DNA from: Hippasteria phrygiana | Taxonomy: Eukaryota > Echinodermata > Asteroidea > Valvatida > Goniasteridae | Length of the DNA: 64,000 bases | Assembly: GCA_037893225.1 (NCBI GenBank) | Contig: JAZGUH010000198.1 | Location: forward strand, 372,001-436,000 | Reading direction: 5' to 3' | Shown here: piece by piece, positions 44,521-55,660 of the stretch | Layout: the number at the start of each line of letters is the position of its first letter | Numbering within the stretch: the stretch's first letter is position 1 | Position numbers and translations under genes: made by a program | The notes under the pieces: model-generated | What the model saw: only the letters and a program-made list of their open reading frames with translations | Told to the model about the DNA's origin: nothing | Database searches by the model: none

Positions 44521-46000
44521 ACAAAAAAACAAAACAGCCCTGTGTTTGTCCACAAACACTGCACCAGATGTCTAGTTTTTTTTTTCTTTTTCAGACTTTT
44601 GCCCATAGCATTTGTACACGTTTTCTTTCTGCCAGGCACTTTGGCTACTTTTATGCAGCCGATTGCTTTTAAACTTAACAGACACTTAGACCAACTGCTC
44701 AGGATGCATGCCGATCTTTTACGTCATGGTGACGTCATCACGTGATTTTTTATGAATTTTTGAATTTTGAAAATCGTAACATTCATTAAATTATATCTAG
44801 GGAACAAAACAAGATATTTTCAAAATTATTTTTGTTATAGCTTTGGTATGTCTCAAAGATATGCCCTAAAAAGCGAAAATTGTGTGACGTCATGATGACG
44901 TCATCAAAAATATGTTTTTTTTTAAACGCATGTAAGGGTCAATCCGATTACAAAAATGTATTCGTTGAATTTTCCTGTACCTAATTCCAAAATTTCATGA
45001 TCGTGGCTCACTCAAGTGTGAAATAGGAGCCATTTCAAAATTTAGACCAAATTCAATATAACACAAAGGAATTCTGGGAAGGGCTGATAACCATGGGTAT
45101 TATGTGCTTGCTGTTTATAAAACGGGTTGATTTCTAGTCTTTTTTCAAGTCGCTAAATTTTTGAAGTTTTAGAATCGTAACATTCTTTTCAATATATCTA
45201 GCGAACAAAACAAGATATTTTAAAAATTATTTTTGTTATAGCTTTGGTATGTCTCAAAGATATGCCATAAAAAGCGCAAATTGTGTGACGTCATGATGAC
45301 GTCATGAAAAAAATTCTTTTTTCAAGTCGCTAGAATATTGCACATAGCATTTGTAAACGTTTTCTTTCTTACCGGCCACTTTGGCTACTTTTAAACTTGG
45401 CAGACACTTACACCAACTGCTCACAATGTGTGGCGAACTTTTACGTCATGATGACGTCATCACATGTCACGTGACGTCATCTTAAAGGGGCATTTTTTCG
45501 AAGCCATATATCTACAAAAGTACAAGTCCGATTAAGTTGAAACGTAATATCTAGGTATGCCACCGGGTGTTATAGATGAACATTGACATGATGTTATGAT
45601 TACGTCATCTCATGTCACGTGACGTCATCTTAAAGGGGCAGTTTTTGAAGCCATATATAAACAAAAGTACAAGTTTGATTAAGGTGAAATGTAATATCCA
45701 GGTAGGTCTGCAGGTTTATGGACGAAAATTGACATGACATTATGATGATGATGTCATCACACGTCACGTGACGTCATCTTAAAGGTGCAGTTTTTGAAGC
45801 CATATATAAACAAAAGTACAAGTCCGATTAAGTTGAAACATGTATCTAGGTATGCCACCGGGTGTTATAGGTGAACATTGACTTGACGTTATGAAGTGAT
45901 CACATGTCACGTGATGTCATTTTAAAGGGGCATTCGCTACACTATTCCCCATAACATTAATTATTGTATAAACATTTGACTAACACAATAAAAAAAACAC
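44521..46000. repeat. Satellite block 5
   Basis: Joining piece at 44534, short T tract, leader, two 401-bp-type units (CREs near 44888 and 45290), then units of about 145 bp. Confidence 0.9.
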
Positions 46001-47110
46001 GAAACAGCCCTGTGTTTGTCCACGGGACAAACACATAACATGTCTAGTTATTTTTTTGTTTTTCTTCTGCCCTTTTTGCCATAGGTTTTGTACACAACTC
46101 CCTTTCCCACCTAATTTCATACTGTTAAAGCTCGTGTTGTCCCCTCGAGTTGTCACAACAAAGACCATATAGCGTAGATGGTCCTAAAGCAATGACGTCA
46201 TGATGACGTCAGTAGTTTTCAAATTGTGGCCTCATGAATATTAAATTTTCCACGCTTGCAAGCTCAATATCTGAAAAACCAATCGAGATGTGAAGTTTAT
46301 ATGTATTGCAAAGTATTAGTTGGGCGGCAAAAATTGTTTGTGACGTCATCGTGACGTCATCTGGAGGCCATTAACTTAAAGCACAATTTTGCGTGTTTAG
46401 CAACCTCCTATGACAGCAAGCATAAGACAAGTCATACATTGTATTTTGGTCGACCTTACTGCAACCGGAAATGATCGTGGCTCATTCCAGTGTGAAATAA
46501 GGCCATTTCAAAATTTAGCGAAAAGCAATAAGATAACATAAGAATTCTGGGAAGGCGATAACCGTGGGTATTTTGTAGCGCGTTGTCAATTTATGTGTGG
46601 ACTGATTTAGACTCGTTATCGGTCATTCCGTTGTCCTTCAGACTTCTAATACAGGATTAGGATATAACGTATGGTGCGGGAAGTAGTCCAATTCATCCCG
46701 CACGTTAGGGCATATCTACCAATGTGTTGAGGGCAGCAGACAACCTTAGCGGTTGCAGAATTTCCAAGAATGAGGTGGAATTTAGATATTCTGCTAAAGT
46801 GTCTGAGCTGGAAATGTGTATAGCGCCATCTCGTGACCATGATTTCAGACAATTCCAACGTGATTAATGGTGCATTTTTTAAGGCCTACATCTACAGAAT
46901 TACAGGTCCGATTGGGCTGAATTTCGGTATGTGCTAAGACCATGATGTGTGATAGATGCAAACTAAACTGACGAAATGATGACGTCATCACGTGATTTAT
47001 GACGTCACATTAAAGGTGCATTTTTCTAAGGCCTAAATCTTTAGAACTACAGGTCCGATTGGGTTAAATCTCGGGATCTGCCCAGACCATCATGTGTTAC
47101 ACAGGAAAAC
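46001..47110. repeat. Diverged right edge of the satellite
   Basis: A last joining piece (46001-46030) and a leader-like start are followed by strongly diverged CRE-bearing units (ATGACGTCATGATGACGTCA near 46192, GTGACGTCATCGTGACGTCA near 46340, others near 46980). Similarity fades before the LINE at 47290. Confidence 0.75.
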
Positions 47111-47289
47111 CCATTCTCATGTCTGAATTAGGGAAAAGGAGAACGAACATGTCAACTACGTCATACGTACGTCATTCGCCATTATTTTTGTGGTTCACGC
47201 GCCAGTCTTAATAGCGTAGACCATATGCAGTATAAGGCGGTCGTCGCATATGTACGTACGTTAACTTACGTCCGCAGCGGGCGCATGCA

Positions 47290-47887
47290 ATCTCGGACGA
47301 TGAAATCGCATTACCAAATTGTTCCATTGTCAGAAAAGACAGGAACCGGCATGGTGGTGGGGTTGCCATGTACATCCGAAATTATTTAACTTTCACTCGT
47401 CGTGAGGATCTGGAAACAGATGATGTCGAGTGCATATGGGTTGAAATTAAGTGTAAACAAAGACAGCCTGTGCTTATTAGTTCTATTTATGGGCCACCTT
47501 CAAGCTCTGTTGAATTCATTGATAAACTAAGTGATATTATTAATAAGGCCTCCTGTGAATGTAAAGAAATTATTGCAACTGGGGACTTTAATTATGATGT
47601 TTCAGTTGACGATGATAGTATGAACTCAAACCCAATTATTTCTTGTTTTGGTTTATTCCAATTGGCGCAACTCATACATGACTCAACACGTGTCACTGAG
47701 TCCACTCAAACAATGATCGATCTCATTTTCAGCTCCCATCTAGAGCTAATAAAGGAATGTGGTGTATTACCAGTCCTAATCAGTGACCATTATCTTGTTT
47801 ATAGTCAACATAGTTGGAAAACACCCAAAATTAAAGGTCGCTCAATAAATTTTCGATGTCTTACAAATATAGACAATGATGCATTTA
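47290..47887 (+). mobile_element. LINE-B, part 1: endonuclease domain
   Basis: AP-type endonuclease of a CR1/L2/Jockey-group non-LTR retrotransposon, which nicks target DNA. The frame opens at ISDDEIALPNCSIVRKDRNR, then HGGGVAMYIRN, SSIYGPPSS, ATGDFNYD (catalytic Asp region) and LISDHYLVY (catalytic SDH). The first endonuclease strands are missing, so the copy is 5'-truncated near 47287. The frame ends where the element at 47888 was inserted. Confidence 0.9.
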
Positions 47888-48215
47888 AAACGCCAATTTT
47901 CTTTTTGACTTTTTGGACTTTTCCGACAGTTTAAATACTCTTTTAACTCATGGAGATTAGTTTGCAGACGAGAGGAATTTTCTATTGAAAAAAAAAGGGT
48001 TGTTATTCTGAACCATGTATGTTAAATGTATGTACGTGACCCCGTGACGTACACGTGTAGAGTCGGTTGATGCTACAGCCAAACACTATATGCATGTACG
48101 TACGTGGAGTTGATGCTGCTGAAGAGTTTTTGTCGACCTAACTCCTTCGTTTCCCCGTCTATTTTGTCTAATTTTGATATTATTTCAGTATGAGCATGGT
48201 TCTGAGATAATCATT

Positions 48216-48338
48216 ATGCCTCGATCGTGTGTAGTTGGGGGTTGCACGAGGAACAGCGACAAAAACCCTGACCTAACCTTACTGCGATTCCCAGTGCTGA
48301 ATGGAGCTCAAAGGCGACAGTGGGTCCGCTTTGTAGAT
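48216..48338 (+). CDS. THAP-type zinc finger, first half
   Basis: THAP domains are C2CH zinc fingers that bind DNA. Starting at the ATG at 48216 the frame reads MPRSCVVGGCTRN, then LRFPVLNGAQRRQWVRFVD: the conserved MP..C..GC start, the FP pair and the R..W. It ends at a good donor (GAT|GTAAGG). The later C..H pair comes from the piece at 49438. This is the N-terminal position typical of THAP. The splice phase to the second piece is not satisfied by the nearest acceptor, so an exon may be missing or the gene is broken. Confidence 0.7.
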
Positions 48339-48630
48339 GTAAGGGCACGCCTAGTGGTGCGCTCCCTGGGGTAGCTTGTGCGTATGCTACAAAGCTGGGG
48401 TTGGGTGTTTACCCTGAACATTCACTGACAGTTGATCCAAATAAAGCAGTTCACCGACTCATGAGTTGCAGCTTCAATGTATAATTTATTTAATGCTAAT
48501 TAATCAATCAATCACAATCAGGTGAATATCGATCTCCGTTGAAATACTGTTATCCCTATGACAAGCAGAAATGATCCCAGTATCAAATCCCGACAAATCT
48601 AAATCCTGGTAATCCTGGATTATCCTAGTC

Positions 48631-48765
48631 CAATCTTGTAATAAATCCTGGAACAAATCCTCGAGAATCCCAGTCCAATCTTGTAATCAATCCCAGAACA
48701 AATCCTCGAAAATCCCAGTCCAATCTTGTAATAGATCCCAGAACAAATCCTCGAAAATCCCCTAT
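48631..48765. repeat. 45-bp tandem repeat, three copies
   Basis: CAATCTTGTAAT starts at 48631, 48676 and 48721; the units contain CCAGAACAAATCCTCGA. It lies between the THAP exons. Confidence 0.9.
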
Positions 48766-49437
48766 TGATATAAAATATAATTCATTGATTTAGCATCTTT
48801 CCACAATGAATTGCCAGTATAAATAATGTGTAAACAGATATTGTTCATCCAAATCCTAGGGTATATCACTCGCCCAGACCGGATTATCTATGCTGCACGC
48901 TGCCCTCTCTCAGCAGCTTGCTCTTCCACGATGCTAGCGGACCCTAGCAACGGTGCAACCTATGTACGTGCAAATCAACAACGTACTGTGTGTTATGTGA
49001 ACAATGCATAGACATTTCACTGTGTGTGAGCCAAAACTCATCATGCACTTATCACAGAAAGCGAGCAAAATCTCTCGAAATGAAAGTGTCCAAACTCTCA
49101 TACCTGCACTAACTTGCTCCTTAACCAAGCGCGGACAGATCACTCTACAAGAATGGTGACCCTGCAATGAAGAGACTCCTCAAAAGCAAACGCAAACTTT
49201 GATCTCAAAAAGTTGTCAACTTCTGTTCGGAAAAGCGTGGGGGGAGAGAGAACTAGTGCGCATGCGCAACCGGCCACATCAGAATACTGTTATGTTACTC
49301 CGCATGGTAAACTCTCAACATTCTGTATGCATAATAACGTGGCAATACGAGTCTATTCTCATGATCATATTTATACAATCATGAATGAAAACTATTTAAG
49401 GATTATGATAACTCATAAATCGCATACCCTTACATAG

Positions 49438-49712
49438 ACAATACAATATCTGATTTTGGGCTGTCGAAATGGTCGAAAATATGTGCAGAACATTTCGCCA
49501 AAGACTGTATAGATGATAGTGTTAGTATGAAAACTCAGCTGGGTTTGAAGGCACAATTCCGTTTGAAGGCTGGAGCCATTCCAACTCTAAAGGCACCGAG
49601 CATTCCAATCGTGTCCCGGACTCACGCGCACCACCGCGACGACGTTCCCTGCGGTTGCCGTCTCGAGCAGCCAGAGCCGGCCCCGGCCGTCTCCCTGTCC
49701 ACGCTCGCTTGA
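49438..49712 (+). CDS. THAP-type zinc finger, second half, with short tail
   Basis: After a TTACATAG acceptor the frame reads SDFGLSKWSKICAEHFAKDC and later LKAGAIPTLKAP, matching the C-x2-H pair and the closing AVPT-like motif of THAP domains. It continues about 45 residues through a Pro/Arg/His-rich, CpG-rich tail to a TGA at 49710-49712. No coiled coil or catalytic domain follows. Joined to the first piece it would make a protein of roughly 130 residues: a small THAP protein or a transposase remnant. Confidence 0.65.
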
Positions 49713-50341
49713 CTCGACATGCATTGTACACGCACGGTACCGCATGCGCTGCATGCGATTGAGTCTGGTACCTTATAACAGAAATTGTGTGTATAGTTCT
49801 GAGAAGGTGCGGGTCCTTATGAGGGCTGCATAAGCAAAGTCGTCAGACTAGAGTATAGCATCAGCTCACACACAACTCACCGCGCAGGTCCCAATAAAAG
49901 CCGACTGCAAACAAAAGAAAGTATGACTCATAACTAGCTTTTCAGCAAGAACAAGCCTACAACCCCAATTCTAAATGTGTCTCACAAAGATATATGTCAA
50001 CACTTTAAAATATGTTTATCGTAGTGTTACTCCTGAATCATGAGCAAAAAGCACAGCAAGTAATACTAGCTTTAGACAAAAAAATACGTACAGACTCTAC
50101 GTAAAACATTGTCGTATAATACAGTGACGTCATATGTTTCTACACGTATACGTCAATACTCGCGCGATACGGCACGCAGTTGACCTCGGCCTTTTCTGAA
50201 TCGAGTCAAAGTGGCTCGGAAAGAAAAGGCTCAAAAACATTTTTTTTTATTTTTCAGAATCATAAAAAACTTGTTACATTAGTTTTGGGGAGGCATAAAC
50301 TATCAGATAAGTCAAAAAAGTCCAATTTATTTTTGGCGTTT

Positions 50342-50555
50342 TAGTTGGTCTTTAATGCACCATGGCAAGATGTACTGGACTCTTATGATGTTGATGAAGC
50401 GTGGTGCAAATGGCACTCCATATTTATGATTATTATTAACTTTCATGCGCCAATCAAAAATAGACGTATTCGGGGTGCCTCTTTACCTTGGCTCGATTGC
50501 GAAATTCTTAAACTTATGAGACAGCGGGATCGTGCACACAAAATCGCAAAACGCT
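50342..50555 (+). mobile_element. LINE-B, part 2: region between endonuclease and RT
   Basis: The frame NAPWQDVLDSYDVDEAWCKW, followed by HAPIKNRRIRG and LPWLDCEILKLMRQRDRAHK, is the usual linker before the RT domain. It is cut at both ends by later insertions (47888-50341 and 50556-53989). Confidence 0.88.
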
Positions 50556-51175
50556 CAGTAGTCGGTGGGCTTGTGGTGGCCCATATGCATTTTCGGGTAC
50601 ATTCTTTGAAACTCTCAGGATCACTAATGGATACCTCAAGAAGTTCAAAACCACATGATGCCATTTTTTCTGACCCTTTTATGGGCGGGGCCATGACTTT
50701 AAAAAGTGGGGGGCTTCGCGCGCAAAAAACTGATTCAGATAATTTCAATTTTCTTTTTCTCATTTGGACAGCTTACCCAAGTCCTACATCACGAAAAAAA
50801 AAATTCCTGAATTTTGTCTCTTTTGTGGGTGGGGCAACATTTTATAAAAGTGTGGGGGGGGGGAATCGAGCAATAACGGGCAATCTTGGTGTTTTGTTTT
50901 TGTTTCTATCCAGTATAGTGAACGGGGTGGACAAAATGTTTATATGTCAAATCATCAACTTTTTTGTTCCCTTTTGGGGGTGTGTCACACTTATTTCATG
51001 GGGGGTGCATATTCAAAAAGTGGGCTTGCGGGAGCCATCTCAGGTACATTCTTTGAAACTCTCAGGATCACCTGTGGACACCCCAACAAGTCCAAAACCG
51101 CTTGATCCAATTTTCCCACGCCCCCCAGGGTGGCCATTTTGAATTTCAAAATGGCAGCCATTTTTAACATATATA

Positions 51176-51886
51176 TGGTGCGTCCGAGTAGCTTACCCGG
51201 ATCGTTTTGGGTGAAGGCAGACGGGTCAGCCACGAAAGTTGGGCTAATAATAGAACGCTCAAACGCCCTCTCCTGTTGATGTCACCGGGCACTTGAGTCG
51301 GCGATTGTGTTGTTACAGACCTCTCTTTATATTGGATCCATTTCGAGTCAAGGTTGTTTTTATCATTCCAAAATGAATTTATCAACCGAAAATATACTTC
51401 TCTCAATTCTAATGACATCATTTTGTGTAATTCTGAACAGTTTCTTGCGGTAGAAAATGCAATTTTCTTACGTGTTTTGCGGTTGGTGTCTTGCGAATCA
51501 GTGCGGTTTTCGCCATCCTTATTTTCGCGTTGCGTTTTGTCATCTTCGTTGTCGCTTCACCCCAAAATTTCCCACAAAAATGTTAAAACCCTGCCATCTA
51601 TCTTCTACATACCCGTTGGTTTTTAATGTCCATTACTTTAAAAGTGGATTTTGTTCTCTTAACCAAACAATCGCCCTTGAGATCAGCCCTTTTAAATTCC
51701 CCGCTCCAGTATAATCTGTGAGTAATCAGACTACGCATGCGTGTGACGTAATTCCACCAGTGACTCTGCTCCGCGAGCAGGGTCTGTGGTGGCTGACCCG
51801 AGTGAGTCCCGAGTATGACGTCAGAGCTAATCGAACGGCATGGGGATAACCCGAATCCACCCGGGTAAGCTACTCAAACGCATCCA
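51176..51886. mobile_element. MITE nested in the 3.4-kb element
   Basis: The left end TGCGTCCGAGTAGCTTACCC and right end GGGTAAGCTACTCAAACGCA are inverted. GGTCAGCCAC/GTGGCTGACC form an inner pair. Related to the solo end at 27926. Confidence 0.8.
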
Positions 51887-52532
51887 TACTGCATATTGTA
51901 CACATACAAATGGACAAAATATTTGATGTTGTGAGACATTTATGTTTTGACCTTTTTTAAATTTTATCCTGACTACAATGCTGACCTTCTTCATATTACA
52001 CTCAAACTGTAACAGCCATTTTAAACTTTAAAATGACCGTCACTTACAATATGTATTAAAGATGCTATTTGCACTTATTGGCAACAAGTTTTAGAATGTT
52101 CAATAAGTTCAATAAGTCAAAGAGTAAAAAGTTATCAGGCTCAGATGAAGTGAATGCAATATAGAATCACTTATAATTGGACAAAAGTTCGATTAGGTAT
52201 TTGATATCCATGACCTTATTCACTAACAAAAGTTTGAGACCTCTGACAATAGTTTCACAAGAAAAAATCTAGATTCGGGTGGTTGCACAAGATTTGTTTT
52301 ACTTAACAGTTTTGCATATCACTGAATATATGTATAATTATTATGATTAGTGCTACCTCTAGATATCAAAAGAAAAACTTAATATCCCAAGCCTCTTTCA
52401 AGAGGTAAGCCTAACATTTCAGTTTTTCACTGAGGACAGTAGTCTGGAAAGTCAAAGTAAAGGATTAGTTGTTTAAATAATATACTTTTATGTAATTTGA
52501 ACTGGTTACATGCTTTCTTGGAATTATATTAG

Positions 52533-52786
52533 TCATCTACATTGTATAAGTTTGCAAAAGGTGTCAGCATCAGGGTGACTGGCTGTATTTGCACACATGT
52601 CCTCTTCAGCCTCACAATTACAGTTCAGTTCTTGTATGATAGTCTGCGAGATTATAACAGATGATTTGTGCAAAGCTTCTCGTGATCTAGTTGTAGCAGT
52701 TTTACGACCCTGCAGAATCCATTTCACCCTTTTTAGAAGTTTGACTGGAACACCACTGTCACTTGAGCCATTTAAGGGATCCTGCA
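52533..52786 (-). CDS. Unrecognised ORF, possible last exon of the 3.4-kb element's gene
   Basis: On the minus strand, after a TTTGCAG acceptor at 52787, the frame reads DPLNGSSDSGVPVKLLKRVK and continues 80 residues to a stop, with charged, balanced composition and several cysteines (ELNCNCEAEEDMC). It has no low complexity, so it may be real coding sequence. I do not recognise a family, and no upstream exon is clear. Confidence 0.35.
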
Positions 52787-53989
52787 AAGCTCCATGATTT
52801 TTATTTGTTTACATTTGATAATTATTCACGAAACTGGTTTAAATGCTTAATGGTGTATGTTTTAAATTTGGTCCAGACTTGTAACTAAAAAGGAAAAATT
52901 ACGATTTACCTATTTCCAGAGCAGCGAGAGAGGCACACAAATAACTGCTTGGCCTACTACTAGTCGGGTATCACGCTTCCCGCCGCGTTACACAAATCCA
53001 AAACGAAAGAACAACATGGTGAAACCAAACCAAACTAAAGTAACGTTGAAAATGTGTCCAACTAAACACCTTTTTTCTTCTTCTCAAAAATCCTGTCCCG
53101 GTTATTCTTATATGTAATGATTTTTGTGGTAATCCTTACCTTTATGACCACGTTCCATATAAGAGAACGAAGGAGACAGTTTATGTTTCGGAACTTACCT
53201 CAATATTTTGCGATGATACAGGCAGGAAAAGTCACTCTGTGTGCTTGGAATCATCTAAATAGTTCGCTAAGATATCATGTTGAATATGAGCAAGCTTAAT
53301 TTTGTGGAAAGAGGGCGGGGTTTTGATTTATTAGGGAAATTATGGGGTAAAACGGCAACGTCTCTGACTGCAAAAAAAGGTAGGAAAGTCACATTTTCTT
53401 TGAAAGTGCGTTTACAACAAACATGAGTTAATCTGAAGAAAAAAAGACTGCTTTTGCCTGCCAAAGTCACTTTGGTACTGTAAAGTCATCTGCAAAATTA
53501 AGTTTTGAACGGAACTCGTAAAAAATAGGTGTCCTAAAGGTGAGGATTACCATTAATGTTATGATTAAATAATATGTTTACTACTTACGAAGGTTTCTTT
53601 GTGTAAAACTCCTGAATCTCGACGTGACACACGTAGCGGTGTGAATCCTGAGTGTACGTGTACGATGTCTGATACTGCGCGCAGTCATACTCGTATTCAA
53701 CCGTTTGCGAAATTTAACCTAATTGCGAATCCATTAATACAGTATCAATAGGGAGTATTCCGAAAAAGGCGCAAGTCGTCACTTGGGTAATCATATCCGT
53801 TCTATTTCGTCGTCTGCATTTCAGCTCGAAAATAATCACCTAAAAAACACTTTTCTGGAGTTCGAAAAAAATGGCATCAAGTGGATTTGGATTCTTTGGG
53901 GTTTTAGGAATAATACCTGAATTTTTCAAAGAATGTACCCGAAATTGCATATGGGAAGTAATTTTCGACCGTAAGCCCACTGACTACAG

Positions 53990-55001
53990 GCTCACAGATC
54001 GATTGGGACTCTTACAAAAAGCTGCGGAACAATGTAACTAACAAAATCCGCACTAAGAAGAGTGAATACTATACATCAGCCATAGAAGAAAATATAAGCA
54101 ATTCATCTATGCTATGGAAAAAACTAAAGGAGGTACTTCCTAAGAAACAGAAATTTGCTCCAAATTCTATCACTTCCCCAAATGGAGAAAATATTGACGA
54201 TCCCACCGACATTGCTGATACATTAAATGAACACTTTTCTACAATAGGAAAACGTACAGCTAGAAATTGCCTATCGCGCGAACTTGAAAACAATGATACC
54301 TACGCCTCTATTGTTGATTCTCTGGATGAACTTGAAGAATGCACTGTACCTAATATTACAGAAGAGTTCGTTCAAAAGCAAATATCATCCATGTCGGTTG
54401 GGAAAGCAGCAGGTCCGGATGGCATCAGTGTTAAAATGATTAAAATTGCTTCCCCTTATATTACTAAATCTTTAACTTATATTTTTAACCTCTCCATAAG
54501 ATGCGAGCAATACCCTAAAGATTGGAAACACGCCTCGGTAACACCAATTCACAAGGGAGGAGATAAATGTAGTACAAGTAATTATCGGCCTATTTCTATA
54601 CTGCCAATTATCTCTAAGATTCTAGAAAGATGGGTGCACTCGGCAGTATATAGCTACCTCGATGATAACAATTTGATACCTAGTTGCCAATCGGGATTTA
54701 GACCCTTGCACTCAACTGAAAGCACTCTACACGATTTAACAAACAAGTGTTTTAAGGCTAAGGAGCAAGGTGAAGTTACAGGTAGCGTGTTCATAGATCT
54801 CAGTAAAGTTTTTGATTGTGTGGATCATGTAATCCTACTAGGCAAATTGAAGAAGCTGAATTTGTCATCTTCTGTAATTAATTGGTTTAAGTCGTACCTA
54901 GGCGGTCGTAGTCAGTCTGTAAATATTAGGGGTACAATATCGAAGGTCTTGCCCATAGACATAGGCGTTCCACAAGGGTCGATCTTAGGGCCACTTTTAT
55001 T
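53990..55001 (+). mobile_element. LINE-B, part 3: reverse transcriptase N-terminal two-thirds
   Basis: The frame includes VGKAAGPDGISVKMIKIA, WKHASVTPIHKGGDK, NYRPISILPIISKILER, SGFRPLHSTEST, VFIDLSKVFDCVDH (motif A) and GVPQGSILGPLL (motif B). It is one open frame for about 300 codons, so this copy is fairly young. It ends at the insertion at 55002. Confidence 0.92.
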
Positions 55002-55660
55002 AAGGGAATAAATATGTGCTGGGCCGGTTTTAAACGTACGTTTAAAACCGCCTTGGGGCCTGGGCGCTTGATAATGACCCGAGCCGAAGGCGAGGGTCAT
55101 TATCAGCGTCCAGGCCCCAAGGCGGTTTTAAACGTACGTTTAAAACCGGCCCAGCACATGTTTTATTCCCATTCATAAAATACCGTTTTGTATAATTCAG
55201 CAAAAACCACCGAAAATTATAAATTTCCAATGATTTTGTTTAATTTGTTTTACCTTGGTTTGTAAAACACCCCTTCAGCTATTTAATGGTTCGTGCCACG
55301 CGCGAGCAGTGGTAAACATGTCCTTATATGGAAATTGACGCGCGCGCGACGCGCTTGCCAGGTGGTGCAGAACGTAGCAGTGCCGGTGTAGCGTGAAATT
55401 ATGGACTCTAAATACGGACGCATCGGTAGTATTGCGCTTGCGTTATTAGGAGAGTGACTGGTCGCTCGAGTGTTCAACCAATAAAATGGACCAGATTTTG
55501 TAGGACTCTACATTTCGTGTGACACCGGAAAAAATGTTTAAAACCGCGCCGTGTTTAAACAACTTCCAGCCGTGTTTAAACAACCGTTTAATATTAAACA
55601 CGCACACGTGACAGGCTCTCGATCAATAGGGATAGTGAAACTCGCTGAGGCATTTATGAA
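55002..55660. mobile_element. Insertion in the LINE-B RT domain with a giant hairpin at its left
   Basis: It separates GPLL (motif B) from the YADD box of the same RT. The left 170 bp form a near-perfect palindrome (next entry). The right part repeats GTGTTTAAACAAC words. A short inverted pair ATTCATAAA (55172) / TTTATGAAT (55653) may mark its limits. The target duplication is unclear. Confidence 0.7.
55003..55172. repeat. About 170-bp near-perfect palindrome
   Basis: The left arm GGGAATAAATATGTGCTGGG..TTGGGGCCTGG..CGCTTGATAATGACCC is inverted on the right down to TTTTATTCCC. Each arm contains the smaller palindrome TTTTAAACGTACGTTTAAAA. A related half-element lies at 59336-59408. Confidence 0.93.

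Larger units (their letters stand above)
33347..47110. repeat. 13.8-kb CRE-rich higher-order satellite block
   Basis: Nearly the whole span is built from four modules: (1) hairpin/poly-T leaders; (2) units of 401 bp; (3) units of about 145 bp; (4) a short joining piece, CGAAACAGCCCTGTGTTTGT. Almost every unit carries TGACGTCATGATGACGTCA or TCACGTGACGTCATC, i.e. CRE palindromes (TGACGTCA) and E-boxes (CACGTG). The leader starts at 33577, 37617, 40308, 43120, 44600 and 46078, giving about five higher-order repeats of 4.0, 2.7, 2.8, 1.5 and 1.5 kb. Units are very similar within arrays. No gene is seen; ORFs here are repeat artefacts. Confidence 0.93.
47888..50341. mobile_element. 2.45-kb DNA transposon carrying a THAP domain, inserted in LINE-B
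   Basis: The ends AAACGCCAATTTTC and AAATTTATTTTTGGCGTTT-type are inverted for about 45 bp, with GGACTTTT/AAAAGTCC words in both. A TA lies on each side and the LINE resumes right after, which fixes the borders. The interior has two exon-like pieces of a THAP domain (48216-48338, 49438-49712) and a 45-bp tandem repeat. THAP domains occur in P-element and Kolobok transposases and in host proteins. No catalytic domain is visible, so the family is open. Confidence 0.75.
50556..53989. mobile_element. 3.4-kb DNA element with long inverted ends inserted in LINE-B
   Basis: The left end CAGTAGTCGGTGGGCTT and right end AAGCCCACTGACTACAG are inverted. The arms stay similar for about 125 bp, through CGGGTACATTCTTTGAAA. 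GCT flanks both sides, and removing the element restores the LINE frame exactly (residues RSQIDW across the joint). A second copy of the sub-terminal sequence lies at 51040-51160. The interior holds a MITE (51176-51886) and one unrecognised minus-strand ORF. The 3-bp duplication could fit the CACTA group, but the class is not settled. Confidence 0.82.

Noticed and set aside
48826..49437. Several 60-77-residue ORFs between the THAP pieces
   Set aside because: No splice-compatible exon and no recognisable motif; probably intron.
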